The notes beneath the pieces were generated by a model. That model worked only from the letters and a program-made list of their open reading frames with translations. It did no database searches and was not told where the DNA came from. A DNA stretch of 64,000 bases, taken from NCBI RefSeq assembly GCF_001279775.1, contig NZ_LGDG01000100.1, positions 34,930 through 98,929 on the forward strand, read 5' to 3'. Source of the DNA: Streptomyces sp. MMG1533. Its GTDB lineage: Bacteria; Actinomycetota; Actinomycetes; Streptomycetales; Streptomycetaceae. Below, piece after piece: positions 1-9,094 of this stretch (the stretch's first letter is position 1; every line of letters starts with the position of its first letter). The position numbers and the translations under genes are program-made.

Positions 1-1
1 C

Positions 2-415
2 ATCTGCTACGCCACGCAGAACCGCCAGCTCGCGGTGAAGGAGATGGGCGCCGAGGCCGAGCTGGTGATCGTCGTCGGCTCCCGCAACTCCTCCAACTCC
101 AAGCGGCTCGTCGAGGTCGCCAAGCTCGCGGGCTCGCGCGAGGCCTACCTCGTGGACTACGCGGACGAGATCGACGAGGCGTGGCTGGAGGGCGTGTCCA
201 CGGTCGGCGTCACCTCCGGCGCCTCCGTCCCGGAGATCCTGGTCGAGCAGGTCCTCGAGTGGCTGTCGCAGCGCGGCTTCGAGGACGTCGAACTGGTCAA
301 GGCGGCCGAGGAGTCCATCATCTTCTCGCTGCCCAAGGAGCTGCGCCGCGATCTGCGCGAGGAGGCGGCGACGCTGATGGAGCAGCGCGGCGGATCCGGT
401 GCGGAAGATGTGTGA
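2..415 (+). CDS. ispH: 4-hydroxy-3-methylbut-2-enyl diphosphate reductase, C-terminal part (5' truncated by window)
   Basis: C-terminal 137 residues of IspH/LytB, the last enzyme of the MEP isoprenoid pathway, which reduces HMBPP to IPP and DMAPP with a [4Fe-4S] cluster. The visible part opens with ICYATQNRQ, whose cysteine is the third cluster ligand of the family. It continues with [11 protein letters not shown] and [10 protein letters not shown], the conserved Ser/Asn loops that hold the diphosphate. The first two cluster cysteines lie outside the window. The reading frame is open to the left edge, so the apparent ATG at 41 is internal and not the start. Followed on the same strand by ppgK after 70 bp. 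Confidence 0.96.
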   Translation: MCYATQNRQLAVKEMGAEAELVIVVGSRNSSNSKRLVEVAKLAGSREAYLVDYADEIDEAWLEGVSTVGVTSGASVPEILVEQVLEWLSQRGFEDVELVKAAEESIIFSLPKELRRDLREEAATLMEQRGGSGAEDV

Positions 416-451
416 AAGCCCCTCGGCCGGTGGGTGAAAGCCCCTCGGCCG
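412..451. repeat. Two tandem copies of an 18-bp sequence
   Basis: The sequence gtgaaagcccctcggccg occurs at 412-429 and again at 434-451, a period of 22 bp. The first copy overlaps the ispH stop codon. Both lie in the short gap before ppgK. Each copy ends in a CGGCCG palindrome. No function is evident; this may be local slippage or a regulatory spacer. Confidence 0.6.
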
Positions 452-485
452 AATGACTGTCAGTCGTCCGTCGTAACGTAGAGCC

Positions 486-1232
486 ATGCAGATCTTCGGC
501 GTGGACATCGGCGGATCCGGGATCAAGGGCGCCCCTGTGGACCTGGACAGGGGCAACCTGGCGGACGAGCGACACAAGGTGCTGACCCCGCACCCGGCGA
601 CCCCGGAAGGAGTGGCCGACGGCGTCAGGCAGGTCGTCGACCACTTCGGCTGGACCGGGCCGGTCGGGCTCACCTTCCCGGGCGTGGTCACCGGCGGCGC
701 CACGATCCGCACGGCGGCCAATGTCGACAAGAAGTGGATCGACACCGACGCGGGCGCGTTGTTCAGCGACCACCTGGGCGGCCTGCCGGTGACGGTGGTC
801 AACGACGCGGATGCGGCGGGCGTCGCCGAGATGCACTTCGGTGCCGGCCGGGGCCGCAAGGGCACGGTCGTCCTCCTCACCTTCGGCACGGGCATCGGCA
901 GCGCCCTCTTCGTCGACGGCGTCCTCGTCCCCAACACCGAGCTGGGCCACCTCGAGCTGCACGGCCACGACGCGGAGAAGCGCGCCTCCAGCAAGGCCAA
1001 GGAGGACGAGGAACTGACGTGGGAGCACTGGGCCCACCGCGTCCAGAAGTACCTCGCCCACGTCGAGATGCTCTTCTCGCCGGAACTGTTCATCATCGGC
1101 GGCGGCGTCAGCCGCAAGTCACAGAAGTTCCTGCACTACATCGAGGACATCAAGGCGGAGATCGTCCCGGCGCAGCTGCAGAACAACGCGGGGATCGTGG
1201 GGGCGGCGATGCACGCGGTGCAGGGGAACTAG
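486..1232 (+). CDS. ppgK: Polyphosphate glucokinase
   Basis: 248-residue ROK-family sugar kinase that phosphorylates glucose using polyphosphate or ATP, feeding glycolysis in the cytoplasm. The N-terminal phosphate-binding loop is [11 protein letters not shown] (residues 5-15). The catalytic-region motif NDADAAG and the second phosphate motif [12 protein letters not shown] are intact. The segment [15 protein letters not shown] is typical of actinobacterial polyphosphate glucokinases and separates them from ATP-only glucokinases. Length fits the family. The ATG at 486 was chosen because it directly precedes the conserved N-terminus. It lies between ispH and a convergent DUF6542 gene, an arrangement common in Streptomyces. 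Confidence 0.95.
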   Translation: MQIFGVDIGGSGIKGAPVDLDRGNLADERHKVLTPHPATPEGVADGVRQVVDHFGWTGPVGLTFPGVVTGGATIRTAANVDKKWIDTDAGALFSDHLGGLPVTVVNDADAAGVAEMHFGAGRGRKGTVVLLTFGTGIGSALFVDGVLVPNTELGHLELHGHDAEKRASSKAKEDEELTWEHWAHRVQKYLAHVEMLFSPELFIIGGGVSRKSQKFLHYIEDIKAEIVPAQLQNNAGIVGAAMHAVQGN

Positions 1233-1255
1233 ACCGCTTCGAGTTCGAGGTCGGA

Positions 1256-1846
1256 TCACACGGGCGGGCGGTTTCCGGCGGACCGGCGGTTCATCAGGCG
1301 AATCTTCCGCACCGTGGCGATCAGGCCGGCGACGAGTGTGCCCCCGTACAGCCACCCGGCCTGTGTCGCGAGGGCCGTGAAGATGCCCATCAGGCGACCG
1401 CTGGTCCCCTCTCCGCTCTCGGCCACGGGGAAGAGCCCCGCCGCGAAGGCGATCGGTACCACGATGGGCGCGGTCAGCAGATCGACCCGCCGGATCCAGA
1501 AGGCGGTCACGACGCACACCGGCAGGAACAGCACGCCGTACACCGTGAGCGACGCCCCGAACAACAGCTGGTCGAGGCAGCCGAGTGCGAACATCAGCGC
1601 CCCGCAGAACAGCCCGCCGCCGAGCCCGGTCAGCCGGGGGTTGGGCATCCGCCGCAGGGCCTGGACGATCGGCGGCCCGGACGGCCGTACCGCAGTGGGC
1701 CGCCGCGGGGGCCCGCCGGCGCGCGCCGCCGACGAACCGGTTCTGCCGGACTTCGCGCCGCCCCGCGCCGCCTGCGGCGGCAGGGGTGACGGCGGCACAC
1801 CGCGTCGCGTTCCGTTCTGTGCGGGTCGTGTCCTGTGTTGCTCCAC
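1256..1846 (-). CDS. DUF6542-type membrane protein
   Basis: 196-residue protein with a basic, Pro/Arg-rich N-terminal ~65 residues followed by about four hydrophobic segments: near LTGLGGGLFCGALMFALGC, LTVYGVLFLPVCVVTAFW, LTAPIVVPIAFAAGLF and AGWLYGGTLVAGLIATV. It matches the actinobacterial DUF6542 family as I know it, which normally sits between ppgK and ychF. Function is unknown; the topology suggests an integral membrane protein with a disordered cytoplasmic N-terminus. It is convergent with ppgK (23-bp gap) and divergent from ychF. Confidence 0.85.
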   Translation of the reverse strand: MEQHRTRPAQNGTRRGVPPSPLPPQAARGGAKSGRTGSSAARAGGPPRRPTAVRPSGPPIVQALRRMPNPRLTGLGGGLFCGALMFALGCLDQLLFGASLTVYGVLFLPVCVVTAFWIRRVDLLTAPIVVPIAFAAGLFPVAESGEGTSGRLMGIFTALATQAGWLYGGTLVAGLIATVRKIRLMNRRSAGNRPPV

Positions 1847-2043
1847 TGGACAAACTTAGGTCGGTTTATGTGTCGAATAGCCCTTCAGACACGCCGTCGA
1901 CCGGACCTTGGCCAAGCGTTCGATACGCCGCCGGGGCGGGAGTGGGCACGCCGTAGACTGGTGGATCGGCCCCCAGGGGCCTGACGCCAGGGGCCCGCCC
2001 CCGGTCCTCTCACGCCAGCCCTCTCACTCCGGGAAGTCGCACC

Positions 2044-3132
2044 GTGTCGCTCACGATCGGAATCGTCGGACTGCCGAATGTCGGTAAGTCGACCCTGTTC
2101 AACGCCCTGACCAAGAACGATGTGCTGGCGGCCAACTACCCGTTCGCCACGATCGAGCCGAACGTCGGAGTGGTCGGCGTCCCCGACGCCCGGCTGGGCA
2201 AGCTGGCGGAGATCTTCGGCTCCCAGCGCATCCTGCCCGCGACGGTCGACTTCGTGGACATCGCGGGCATCGTGAAGGGCGCTTCGGAGGGCGAGGGCCT
2301 GGGCAACAAGTTCCTCGCGAACATCCGTGAGTCGGACGCGATCTGCCAGGTCATCCGCGCCTTCAAGGACGAGAACGTCGTCCATGTCGACGGCAAGGTC
2401 TCGCCCAAGGACGACATCGAGACGATCAACACGGAGCTGATCCTCGCGGACCTCCAGACGATCGAGAAGGTCCTGCCGCGCCTCCAGAAGGAGTCGCGCA
2501 TCAAGAAGGACGTCGCTCCGAAGGTTGCGGCGGTCGAGGCGGCGAAGGAGATCCTGGAGAAGGGCGACACCCTCTTCTCGCAGGGCATCGTCCAGGGCTC
2601 CGGCAACGAGGAGCTGCTGCACGACCTGCACCTCCTCACCACCAAGCCCTTCCTCTACGTCTTCAACGTCGACGAGGACGAGCTGGTCGACGACGAGTTC
2701 AAGGCCGAGCAGCGCGCCCTCGTCGCCCCCGCCGAGGCGATCTTCCTCAACGCCAAGCTGGAGGCGGACCTCGCCGAGCTCGACGAGGAGGACGCGATGG
2801 AGCTCCTCCAGTCCGTCGGCGCCGAGGAACCCGGCCTCGCCACCCTCGCCCGCGTCGGCTTCAACACCCTCGGCCTCCAGACGTACTTGACGGCCGGCCC
2901 CAAGGAATCCCGCGCCTGGACCATCAAGAAGGGCGCCACCGCCCCCGAGGCCGCCGGCGTCATCCACACGGACTTCCAGAAGGGCTTCATCAAGGCGGAG
3001 GTCATCTCCTTCCACGACCTGGTGGAGACCGGTTCGGTGGCGGAGGCCCGCGCGAAGGGCAAGGCGCGCATGGAGGGCAAGGACTACGTCATGCAGGACG
3101 GGGACGTCGTGGAGTTCCGCTTCAATGTATGA
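2044..3132 (+). CDS. ychF: Redox-regulated ATPase YchF (OLA1 family)
   Basis: 362-residue P-loop NTPase of the Obg-related YchF family, a universally conserved ribosome-associated ATPase linked to translation and stress response. The G1 loop is GLPNVGKST (residues 8-16) and the G3-like motif is DIAG. The G4 position reads NVDE instead of NKxD, which explains the ATP preference of the family. The C-terminal TGS domain is complete and ends ...GDVVEFRFNV. The start is GTG at 2044, immediately before the conserved SLTIGIVGLPNVGKS. The 197 bp upstream, shared with the divergent DUF6542 gene, should hold the promoter. Downstream, 3133-3393 (261 bp) holds no convincing gene. Confidence 0.97.
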   Translation: MSLTIGIVGLPNVGKSTLFNALTKNDVLAANYPFATIEPNVGVVGVPDARLGKLAEIFGSQRILPATVDFVDIAGIVKGASEGEGLGNKFLANIRESDAICQVIRAFKDENVVHVDGKVSPKDDIETINTELILADLQTIEKVLPRLQKESRIKKDVAPKVAAVEAAKEILEKGDTLFSQGIVQGSGNEELLHDLHLLTTKPFLYVFNVDEDELVDDEFKAEQRALVAPAEAIFLNAKLEADLAELDEEDAMELLQSVGAEEPGLATLARVGFNTLGLQTYLTAGPKESRAWTIKKGATAPEAAGVIHTDFQKGFIKAEVISFHDLVETGSVAEARAKGKARMEGKDYVMQDGDVVEFRFNV

Positions 3133-3393
3133 ATTCCACCACGTCGCTGACCTGGGGAAATGACATTCCGAAGTGCAAGTGGCCGGTGATGCCGGGTTGG
3201 TTCGGCCCGGCGCCGACCATTCACCGTCGCCTTCCGTGACCGCCTTGAAAACGAAGCCACCACAGATTGATCATCTGGGCTCCGGGTCGACCTGTTCCCG
3301 ATGACCGCGCACGTGGAGTGCGTGGCAATGCTTGAGGGCAACACATCAGCTGTATGGCACCATGCGCTGAAACCTCGGAGGCCGAGTCCTTCG

Positions 3394-4422
3394 TCAGGTA
3401 CGGGACAGGTCCAGCAGGACCTTGGAGGCGACGGCCCGGTCGTGGGCGATGTCGAAGGCGGCGCGGGCCTCGGTGAGCGGGAAGGTGTGCGTCACGATCG
3501 CGTCGACGGGCAGGCCCTGGGCCAGCAGGTCGATCGCCTCGTCGAACTCGGAGTCGAAGCGGAAGGCGCCCCGAAGCTCCAGTTCGCGGGTGACGGCGAT
3601 GTTGCCCAGCAGGGGCACCTCGCCGGGTGGCAGCAGACCGAGGAGTACGAGGGTGCCCCCGCGGCGTACTCGTTCGATGCAGCTTCGTAGCCCCGCGGGC
3701 GCTCCGGACGCCTCGACGGCGATGTCGAAGGGGCCCGCCGACGCGCCGTCCTCAGGATCGCCCGCCCGTAACGTGGCGGTGGCTCCGGATGCGGCGGCGA
3801 TGCGGAGGGGGGCGTCGAGGAGGTCGCTCACGACGATCTCCGCAGCGCCCCTGTGCCGCAGAACGGCGGTGACCAGGCAGCCGATCGGCCCCGCCCCGGT
3901 GACCAGGACTCGCTTGCCCGTCACGTCACCGGCCCGGTGCACGGCGTGCAGGGCCACCGACAGGGGTTCGGCCAGGACGGCACGGCGCAGGTCGAGCTCT
4001 GGCGGCAACGGGCGGATCTGTGCCGCGGGCGCGGTGAGGAGTTGGGCGAAACCGCCTTGGACATGGGGCGTGCGGGCGGCGCTGCCGAGGTAGCGGGTGT
4101 CGGCACAGATGTTGCGGCGGTCGGCCGCGCAGTCGGGGCAGCGGTCGCACGGTGTGGCGGGGTGGACCGCCACCGGGGTTCCCACGGCCGGTCCCTCGGT
4201 GTCGGCTCCCAGGGCGGCGACGTGGCCGACGACCTCGTGTCCGAGCACCATCGGCTCCCGGACGGTGAAGTCGCCGACCCGGCCGTGGCGGTAGTAGTGC
4301 AGGTCTGATCCGCAGATTCCGCCGAGGGCGACGGCGACGGTCACCTGGCCGGGTCCGGGCGGGGCGGGGGAACGGTGCTCTACCCGGAGGTCTCCTGCCG
4401 TGTGGACGACGCAGGCTTGCAT
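3394..4422 (-). CDS. L-idonate 5-dehydrogenase-like zinc alcohol dehydrogenase
   Basis: 342-residue medium-chain dehydrogenase. The catalytic-zinc region shows GGICGSDLHYY and GHEVVGHV. The structural-zinc loop has the four-cysteine pattern CDRCPDC...C, and the NAD(P)-binding Rossmann motif is GAGPIGCL. The best family match by eye is L-idonate 5-dehydrogenase (IdnD), which oxidises L-idonate to 5-keto-D-gluconate; sorbitol and threonine dehydrogenases share the fold. The ATG at 4422 places the start just before MQACVV. Last gene of a three-gene minus-strand operon, 28 bp downstream of the gluconate 5-dehydrogenase gene, which supports the idonate assignment. Confidence 0.85.
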   Translation of the reverse strand: MQACVVHTAGDLRVEHRSPAPPGPGQVTVAVALGGICGSDLHYYRHGRVGDFTVREPMVLGHEVVGHVAALGADTEGPAVGTPVAVHPATPCDRCPDCAADRRNICADTRYLGSAARTPHVQGGFAQLLTAPAAQIRPLPPELDLRRAVLAEPLSVALHAVHRAGDVTGKRVLVTGAGPIGCLVTAVLRHRGAAEIVVSDLLDAPLRIAAASGATATLRAGDPEDGASAGPFDIAVEASGAPAGLRSCIERVRRGGTLVLLGLLPPGEVPLLGNIAVTRELELRGAFRFDSEFDEAIDLLAQGLPVDAIVTHTFPLTEARAAFDIAHDRAVASKVLLDLSRT

Positions 4423-4450
4423 GGTGAAGTTCCTTCCGTTGCGGCGTCCG

Positions 4451-5221
4451 TCACAGGACGGAGAGCATGCCACCGTCGACATAGAGCACCTGGCCGTTGA
4501 CGAAGTCGGACGCGGGGGCGGCCAGGAAGAGCAGGGCGCCCACGAGGTCGTCGACGGCTCCCCAGCGGCCGGCCGGCGTGCGTTTGCGGACCCAGGCGCT
4601 GAATTCCTCGTCGGCCACCAGGGCCGAGGTGAGTTCGGTGTCGAAGTAGCCGGGTCCGATGCCGTTGACCTGGATGCCAAGCGGGCCCAGGTCGGCGCAC
4701 ATGCCCTTGGTGAGCATCTTCAGGCCGCCCTTGGTGGCGGAGTAGGCGGCGATACCCGGCCGGACCGCTTCGCTCTGCAGTGAGCAGATGTTGACGATCT
4801 TGCCGTGGCGTCGGGGCGCCATGCGCCGCGCGACCTCGCGTCCCACGAGGAAGGCGCTGGTGAGGTTGGTGTCGAGGAGACGGTGCCAGTCGTCGTCGGT
4901 GAACTCCAGTAGCGGCCTGCGGTGTTGGACTCCCGTGTTGTTCACCAGGATGCCGATCGGCCCGGTCTCCTCCTCGACACGGGCTATGCCGACGGTGACG
5001 GCCTCCACGTCCGTGACGTCGAAGGCGGCGGTCCGTACCCGGTCCCCGAAGGAGGCCGCGAGTTCCGCCCCGGTCGCTTTCAGGGCGGTGGTGTTGCGTC
5101 CGTTGAGGACGACCGTGCAGCCGGCCTCCAGGAGGCCCTTGGCCAGCGCCTTGCCGATGCCGCGGCTGGAGCCGGTGACCAGGGCCGTCTTTCCGGTGAT
5201 GTCGAACAGGGGGTGGCTCAT
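4451..5221 (-). CDS. Gluconate 5-dehydrogenase-like short-chain dehydrogenase
   Basis: 256-residue SDR enzyme. The cofactor motif TGSSRGIGKA lies at residues 14-23, and the structural motif reads NNTG where NNAG is usual. The active-site Ser is followed by YSATK, the catalytic Tyr-x-x-x-Lys. Sequence and context suggest the IdnO/Gno role: reversible reduction of 5-keto-D-gluconate to D-gluconate with NADP(H). Its ATG overlaps the stop codon of the upstream hydroxyacid dehydrogenase (ATGA), so the two are translationally coupled. Neither a gluconate kinase nor a transporter is in this operon. Confidence 0.86.
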   Translation of the reverse strand: MSHPLFDITGKTALVTGSSRGIGKALAKGLLEAGCTVVLNGRNTTALKATGAELAASFGDRVRTAAFDVTDVEAVTVGIARVEEETGPIGILVNNTGVQHRRPLLEFTDDDWHRLLDTNLTSAFLVGREVARRMAPRRHGKIVNICSLQSEAVRPGIAAYSATKGGLKMLTKGMCADLGPLGIQVNGIGPGYFDTELTSALVADEEFSAWVRKRTPAGRWGAVDDLVGALLFLAAPASDFVNGQVLYVDGGMLSVL

Positions 5222-6225
5222 ACGCGTGCCCCGGTGGTACCGACCGGGGTGCCCGGCACCGCCGGGCTGCCGGGTATGGGGGTTCGGGCGGGGCGTTCGG
5301 CCAGGACGTCGAGAATGTTGTCGACCGCCAGGTCGACCATGGCGGCCCGGGTGGCCTCGGTCGCCGACCCGACGTGGGGCAGCGTGACGACGTGCGGTTC
5401 CACCACCAGCGGCGACAGCTCCGTTCCCATCGGCTCGCGTTCGAAGACGTCGAGTCCGGCGGAGTGCAGTCGTCCCTCCCGGACGGCGTGCAGCAGCGCT
5501 TCCTCGTCGACGACACCGCCGCGGGAGGTGCTGACCAGCGTGGCCGTGGGCTTCATCGTGGCCAGTTCGCGTGCCGAGATCAGGTGCCGCGTCTCCACGG
5601 TGAGCGGCACGTGCAGCGACACGATGTCGGACTCGCCCAGCAGCGTGGTCAGACCCACCGAGGTCGACAGGTCGTCGTCGGGGGCGTAGGGGTCGTGGTG
5701 GAGCACGCGCATGCCGAACCCGTGGGCCCGGCGGGCCACCGCGCGGCCGATCTGACCGTAGCCGATCAGGCCGAGGGTGGCGCCGTGGATGTCCAGGCCG
5801 AGGTAGTCGTGCATCCGGAACAGCTCCCAGGAGCCTTCCGCGAGGCTCGCTGCGGCGGCGCCGATCCGACGGCGGGCGGCGAGAATGAGGGCGAAGGTGA
5901 GGTCGGCGGTGGTCTCCGCGAGCACGCCAGGGGTGTGGGTGACGACGATGCCGCGCTCGGCGGCGGCGGCCCGGTCGACGTTGTCGAAACCCATGCTCGC
6001 CAGCGATATGCCCCGCAGCGAGGCGCCTGCCGCGTCCATCAGCGCGCCGTCCACCGGATCGTTGCCCAGCGCCAGAACGCCACTCACTCCGGAGGCGAGC
6101 GCGGCGAGGTCAGTGGGACCGGGCTTCCCGGTCCCGGGCCAGGCCACCACGTCCGCTGCCCCGGCCAGACGGTCCAGGCCGCGGCCGGGCAGGTTTTCAC
6201 GGGTGATGAGGACACGCTTTTTCAT
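5218..6225 (-). CDS. D-isomer-specific 2-hydroxyacid dehydrogenase (2-ketogluconate/glyoxylate reductase-like)
   Basis: 335-residue NAD(P)-dependent 2-hydroxyacid dehydrogenase. The Rossmann motif is GYGQIGRAVARRAHGFG. The catalytic Arg (in STSRGGVVDE), Glu (in FEREP) and His (in LPHVGSAT) are all present. In context it probably reduces 2-keto-D-gluconate to D-gluconate; related enzymes act on glyoxylate or hydroxypyruvate. The frame is open further upstream, but ATG at 6225 precedes KKRVLITREN, the natural N-terminus, and has a ggaga ribosome-binding site upstream. First gene of the operon that continues with the SDR and the idonate dehydrogenase. Confidence 0.87.
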   Translation of the reverse strand: MKKRVLITRENLPGRGLDRLAGAADVVAWPGTGKPGPTDLAALASGVSGVLALGNDPVDGALMDAAGASLRGISLASMGFDNVDRAAAAERGIVVTHTPGVLAETTADLTFALILAARRRIGAAAASLAEGSWELFRMHDYLGLDIHGATLGLIGYGQIGRAVARRAHGFGMRVLHHDPYAPDDDLSTSVGLTTLLGESDIVSLHVPLTVETRHLISARELATMKPTATLVSTSRGGVVDEEALLHAVREGRLHSAGLDVFEREPMGTELSPLVVEPHVVTLPHVGSATEATRAAMVDLAVDNILDVLAERPARTPIPGSPAVPGTPVGTTGARV

Positions 6226-6343
6226 CTTATGTCTCCAGTGATGAGCCGTGCATTGCCGACCGGCGGCTGGTTTCGAAAGAAGCTGGTTCTGAAAAACGCT
6301 AGCCGGGGTGCTCACCGGAAACAAATAACGGATTCATGTGACG

Positions 6344-7273
6344 CTATTGGCGATCCTTATCCTCGTTGGGAGACCCGTCAAAGGAGGTGATCAGTTCGAG
6401 GAACAGATCGTGCACGGCCAGGGCGGGCTCCGAGAGGGGCTGATTGTCCGACGTGACCACGGACAGCCTGACCTGGATGACGGGATCCACGATGCGGCGC
6501 ACGGACAGGGAACGGGCGTCGAGGATGGCCCGTGCTGCCGACCAGGGCAGGACCGTGGCGCCGAGGTCCGCGGCCACGGCGTTGACGAGCGTCAGAGCGG
6601 ACTCGACCTCGCCCACCACGTTCAGCCGGAGCGACGCCTGCTGGAAGGCGGCGTCCACGACCTGTCGAATCGTGTGGATGCGGCTGGGGAGCAGCAGCGG
6701 CACGCTCGTGAGTTCAGTCAGGCTCACCTCGCCCTGTCCGGGCGGGGCCGTTTCGCCGGGTGCGCCGATCAGGAACAGGTCCTCCGTGCGCACCGGTTCG
6801 AACTGAACACCCCGCAGCGGGCCGGCCCCGTAGATGAACGCCATGTCCATCCGCCCGGTCATGATGGCTTCGCTGATCACGCCGCCGAAGTTCTCGTTGA
6901 TGTGCAGCAGGACGTCCGGGTAGCGCTCGCGCACACTCTTGAGAAGCGGCAGAGCGAGTGCCGCGCCAAGGCTGTACGGCGCGAGGCCCACCGACACGCT
7001 GCCGGCGGGAGCCCGGCCGGAGACCTCCACGGCGGCGTGCGCGAGGTCCACCTGCCGGAGGATCAGCTGAGCGTGTCGGTACAGTGCCCGGCCCGCCTCG
7101 GTCGGGGCGACTCCGCGTTTGCTGCGGATCAGCAGCTGCTGCCCGAACTGCGTCTCCAGCGCGGACAGTTGCTGGCTGAGCGCGGGCTGTGCGATGTGCA
7201 GGATGTCCGCCGCGCGCGTGATGCTCCCGGCGTCGATGATCTTGATGAACGAGTAGAGACGCCTGGTGTCCAT
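6344..7273 (-). CDS. LysR-family transcriptional regulator
   Basis: 309-residue LysR-type regulator. The N-terminal winged helix-turn-helix covers residues ~1-60, with ADILHIAQPALSQQLSALE as recognition region. A LysR substrate-binding domain fills residues ~90-295. The overall look is close to Nac-type and pathway-specific catabolic regulators. It is divergent from pxpA across a 323-bp gap, the classic LysR arrangement, so the pyroglutamate operon is a likely target. It also lies 118 bp upstream of, and on the same strand as, the idonate operon, which it could also control. The inducer cannot be read from the sequence. Confidence 0.93.
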   Translation of the reverse strand: MDTRRLYSFIKIIDAGSITRAADILHIAQPALSQQLSALETQFGQQLLIRSKRGVAPTEAGRALYRHAQLILRQVDLAHAAVEVSGRAPAGSVSVGLAPYSLGAALALPLLKSVRERYPDVLLHINENFGGVISEAIMTGRMDMAFIYGAGPLRGVQFEPVRTEDLFLIGAPGETAPPGQGEVSLTELTSVPLLLPSRIHTIRQVVDAAFQQASLRLNVVGEVESALTLVNAVAADLGATVLPWSAARAILDARSLSVRRIVDPVIQVRLSVVTSDNQPLSEPALAVHDLFLELITSFDGSPNEDKDRQ

Positions 7274-7596
7274 GCGGGACCTTCCACGGGGAGCGGAGCC
7301 TCATCGTAGGGAGGGGCCGCCCCGGAGCACAGCCCTGGAAGGCCTCGGGTGCGAGGCGGGTCATAACCGTTCGCGATAACGCCAGACCGAACGCATATTG
7401 GCGGTCACGCGAGCAGGGGATTAAGTTGAGCGGAACATCCAGCCCGGAACCGCCCGACGAAGTCGAAGTGAACCGGTTCCCAGGAATTCTGTCTGCTCGC
7501 GACCATCGCCTTTGTGTCCGAGAGTGCGGATCTTTTTCGGGATATCACGAAGACGTGATGGAATCTCCTTCCTCATATTCTCTCCCGGAGGACGTC
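7274..7596. promoter_or_regulatory. Divergent control region between the LysR gene and pxpA
   Basis: 323 bp without a convincing gene. It must hold the promoters of both the LysR gene and the pxp operon. The segment around 7363-7412 is relatively AT-rich and contains two ATAAC boxes and a ttcg-N14-cgaa inverted motif, possible LysR contact points, though none is a textbook match. A good ribosome-binding site (cccggaggacgtc) precedes the pxpA ATG at 7597. A reading frame extends upstream of that ATG to 7426, but that part does not resemble the family. Confidence 0.45.
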
Positions 7597-8379
7597 ATGA
7601 CCCCCATGGTTGATCTCGTCGCCGATCTCGGCGAGGGATTCGGCGCCTACACGATGGGCGACGACGAAGCCCTCCTGGAGATGCTGACGTCCGCCAATGT
7701 GGCCTGCGGGTTCCATGCCGGTGATCCGCGCATCATGGACGCCACCGTCCGGACGTGCGTGGAGCAGCAGGTGGCCGTGGGTGCCCACCCGAGCTATCCC
7801 GACCTGGTCGGCTTCGGCCGCCGCGCGATGGACCTCACGCCGGAGGAGGTCCGTACGGACGTGCTGTACCAGATCGGCGCCCTCCAGGCGTTCGCCATCG
7901 CGCACGGTACCCGGGTGCAGCACGTCGCCCCGCACGGACGCCTGGGCAACCTGGTCGCCGTACGCGCCGACTACGCCCGTGCCGTCGTGGACGCCGTCGC
8001 CTCCCTGGACGAGTCGCTGATCATCCTCGCGCAGGACGGTGAGCTCGCCGACGCCGCCCGGGCCCGCGGACTGCGCGTGGGCATCGTCGGCATCGCCGAC
8101 CGCGCGTACCGCGACGACGGGACCCTTGTCCCCCGCTCCGAGCCCGGAGCGCTGATCCACGACGCGGACGAGGTGGCCCGGCGGACGTTGCGCATGGTCA
8201 CCGAGGGGGTCATCCGCAGCGTCGACGGCAAGGACGTTCCGGTCGCCTGCGACACCGTCCTGCTGCACGGAGACAGCCCCGGAGCGATCGCGCTGGCCGG
8301 CCGCATCCGCGAGCAACTCCTCGCCGCCGGCGTCCAGATCGCCTCTCTCGACAAAGTGCTGAGCGGGAAGGGCGTCTGA
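7597..8379 (+). CDS. pxpA: 5-oxoprolinase subunit PxpA (LamB/YcsF family)
   Basis: 260-residue LamB/YcsF protein, one subunit of the prokaryotic ATP-dependent 5-oxoprolinase that opens pyroglutamate to L-glutamate. Family hallmarks are VADLGEGFG at the N-terminus, NVACGFHAGDP, VGAHPSYPD and the C-terminal LLHGDSPGA. The His-rich TIM-barrel active site appears complete. The ATG at 7597 was preferred to upstream in-frame starts because a strong GGAGG site precedes it and the protein then begins with the conserved segment. pxpB follows after one base, and all three subunit genes are present in order. Confidence 0.95.
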   Translation: MTPMVDLVADLGEGFGAYTMGDDEALLEMLTSANVACGFHAGDPRIMDATVRTCVEQQVAVGAHPSYPDLVGFGRRAMDLTPEEVRTDVLYQIGALQAFAIAHGTRVQHVAPHGRLGNLVAVRADYARAVVDAVASLDESLIILAQDGELADAARARGLRVGIVGIADRAYRDDGTLVPRSEPGALIHDADEVARRTLRMVTEGVIRSVDGKDVPVACDTVLLHGDSPGAIALAGRIREQLLAAGVQIASLDKVLSGKGV

Positions 8380-8380
8380 C

Positions 8381-9094
8381 ATGAACGGCAACGTCACGAT
8401 CATGGACTGCGGTGACTCTGCCCTGGTCGCCAAGGCTGTGGGCCTGGACGCCGAAGACGCCTGGCGGCTCGTCCACGCCCTGGCCGACGCCCTGGACGCC
8501 GTCCAGCTCACCGGTGTCCACGACGTGGTGCCCACCTACGACGCCCTGCTCGTGGAGTTCGACTGCACCGGCACCGACCACGACACCGTCAGGCGCGTGC
8601 TGTCCCACGAGGCCGCCCGCCTCGGGCCGAACCCCGCGCGGACGACACCTCCGCGACGCTTCGTCGTCCCCGTCGTCTACGGCGGCGAGTACGGGCCCGA
8701 TCTGCCCGAAGTCGCCCGTCAACTCGACCTGACCGAGAGCGAGGTCATCGCCCTCCACTCCGGGACCGATCTCACCGTACGTTGCCTCGGCGCGCCCGCG
8801 GGGGCGCCGATGACGGACGGTCCGCCCTTCCCGAAGCCGGTGCCGCGGCTGGCGTCGCCCCGTACCCGCGTCGATCCCGGCTCGGTCGCCGTCGCCGGCC
8901 GGCAGGCGGTCATCTGCCCGATGCCCTCGCCCGGCGGCTGGCCCCTTCTCGGGCGCACCCCTGTGCGCGTCCTCGACCTGCACCGCGACCCGATCACCGC
9001 CTACCAGCCCGGTGACACCTTCCGATTCCTCCCCATCACACCCGAACAGTGGGACGACTACGCCGACATGCCCCTGGCGGACTGCCATGGCTGA
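8381..9094 (+). CDS. pxpB: 5-oxoprolinase subunit PxpB (KipI family)
   Basis: 237-residue carboxyltransferase-domain subunit 1, homologous to KipI/PxpB. It shows the N-terminal GDSALVAKAVG segment, the central HSGTDLTVRCLGAPAGAP region (the family loop usually ending in GFPY) and the C-terminal RVDPGSVAVAGRQ...CPMPSPGGWPLLG core. With PxpC it forms the part thought to activate the lactam with ATP. The 3' end overlaps pxpC by 8 bp, indicating coupled translation. The loop ends in GAPM instead of the usual aromatic Pro-Tyr pair, a divergence that could reflect a different lactam substrate. Confidence 0.92.
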   Translation: MNGNVTIMDCGDSALVAKAVGLDAEDAWRLVHALADALDAVQLTGVHDVVPTYDALLVEFDCTGTDHDTVRRVLSHEAARLGPNPARTTPPRRFVVPVVYGGEYGPDLPEVARQLDLTESEVIALHSGTDLTVRCLGAPAGAPMTDGPPFPKPVPRLASPRTRVDPGSVAVAGRQAVICPMPSPGGWPLLGRTPVRVLDLHRDPITAYQPGDTFRFLPITPEQWDDYADMPLADCHG

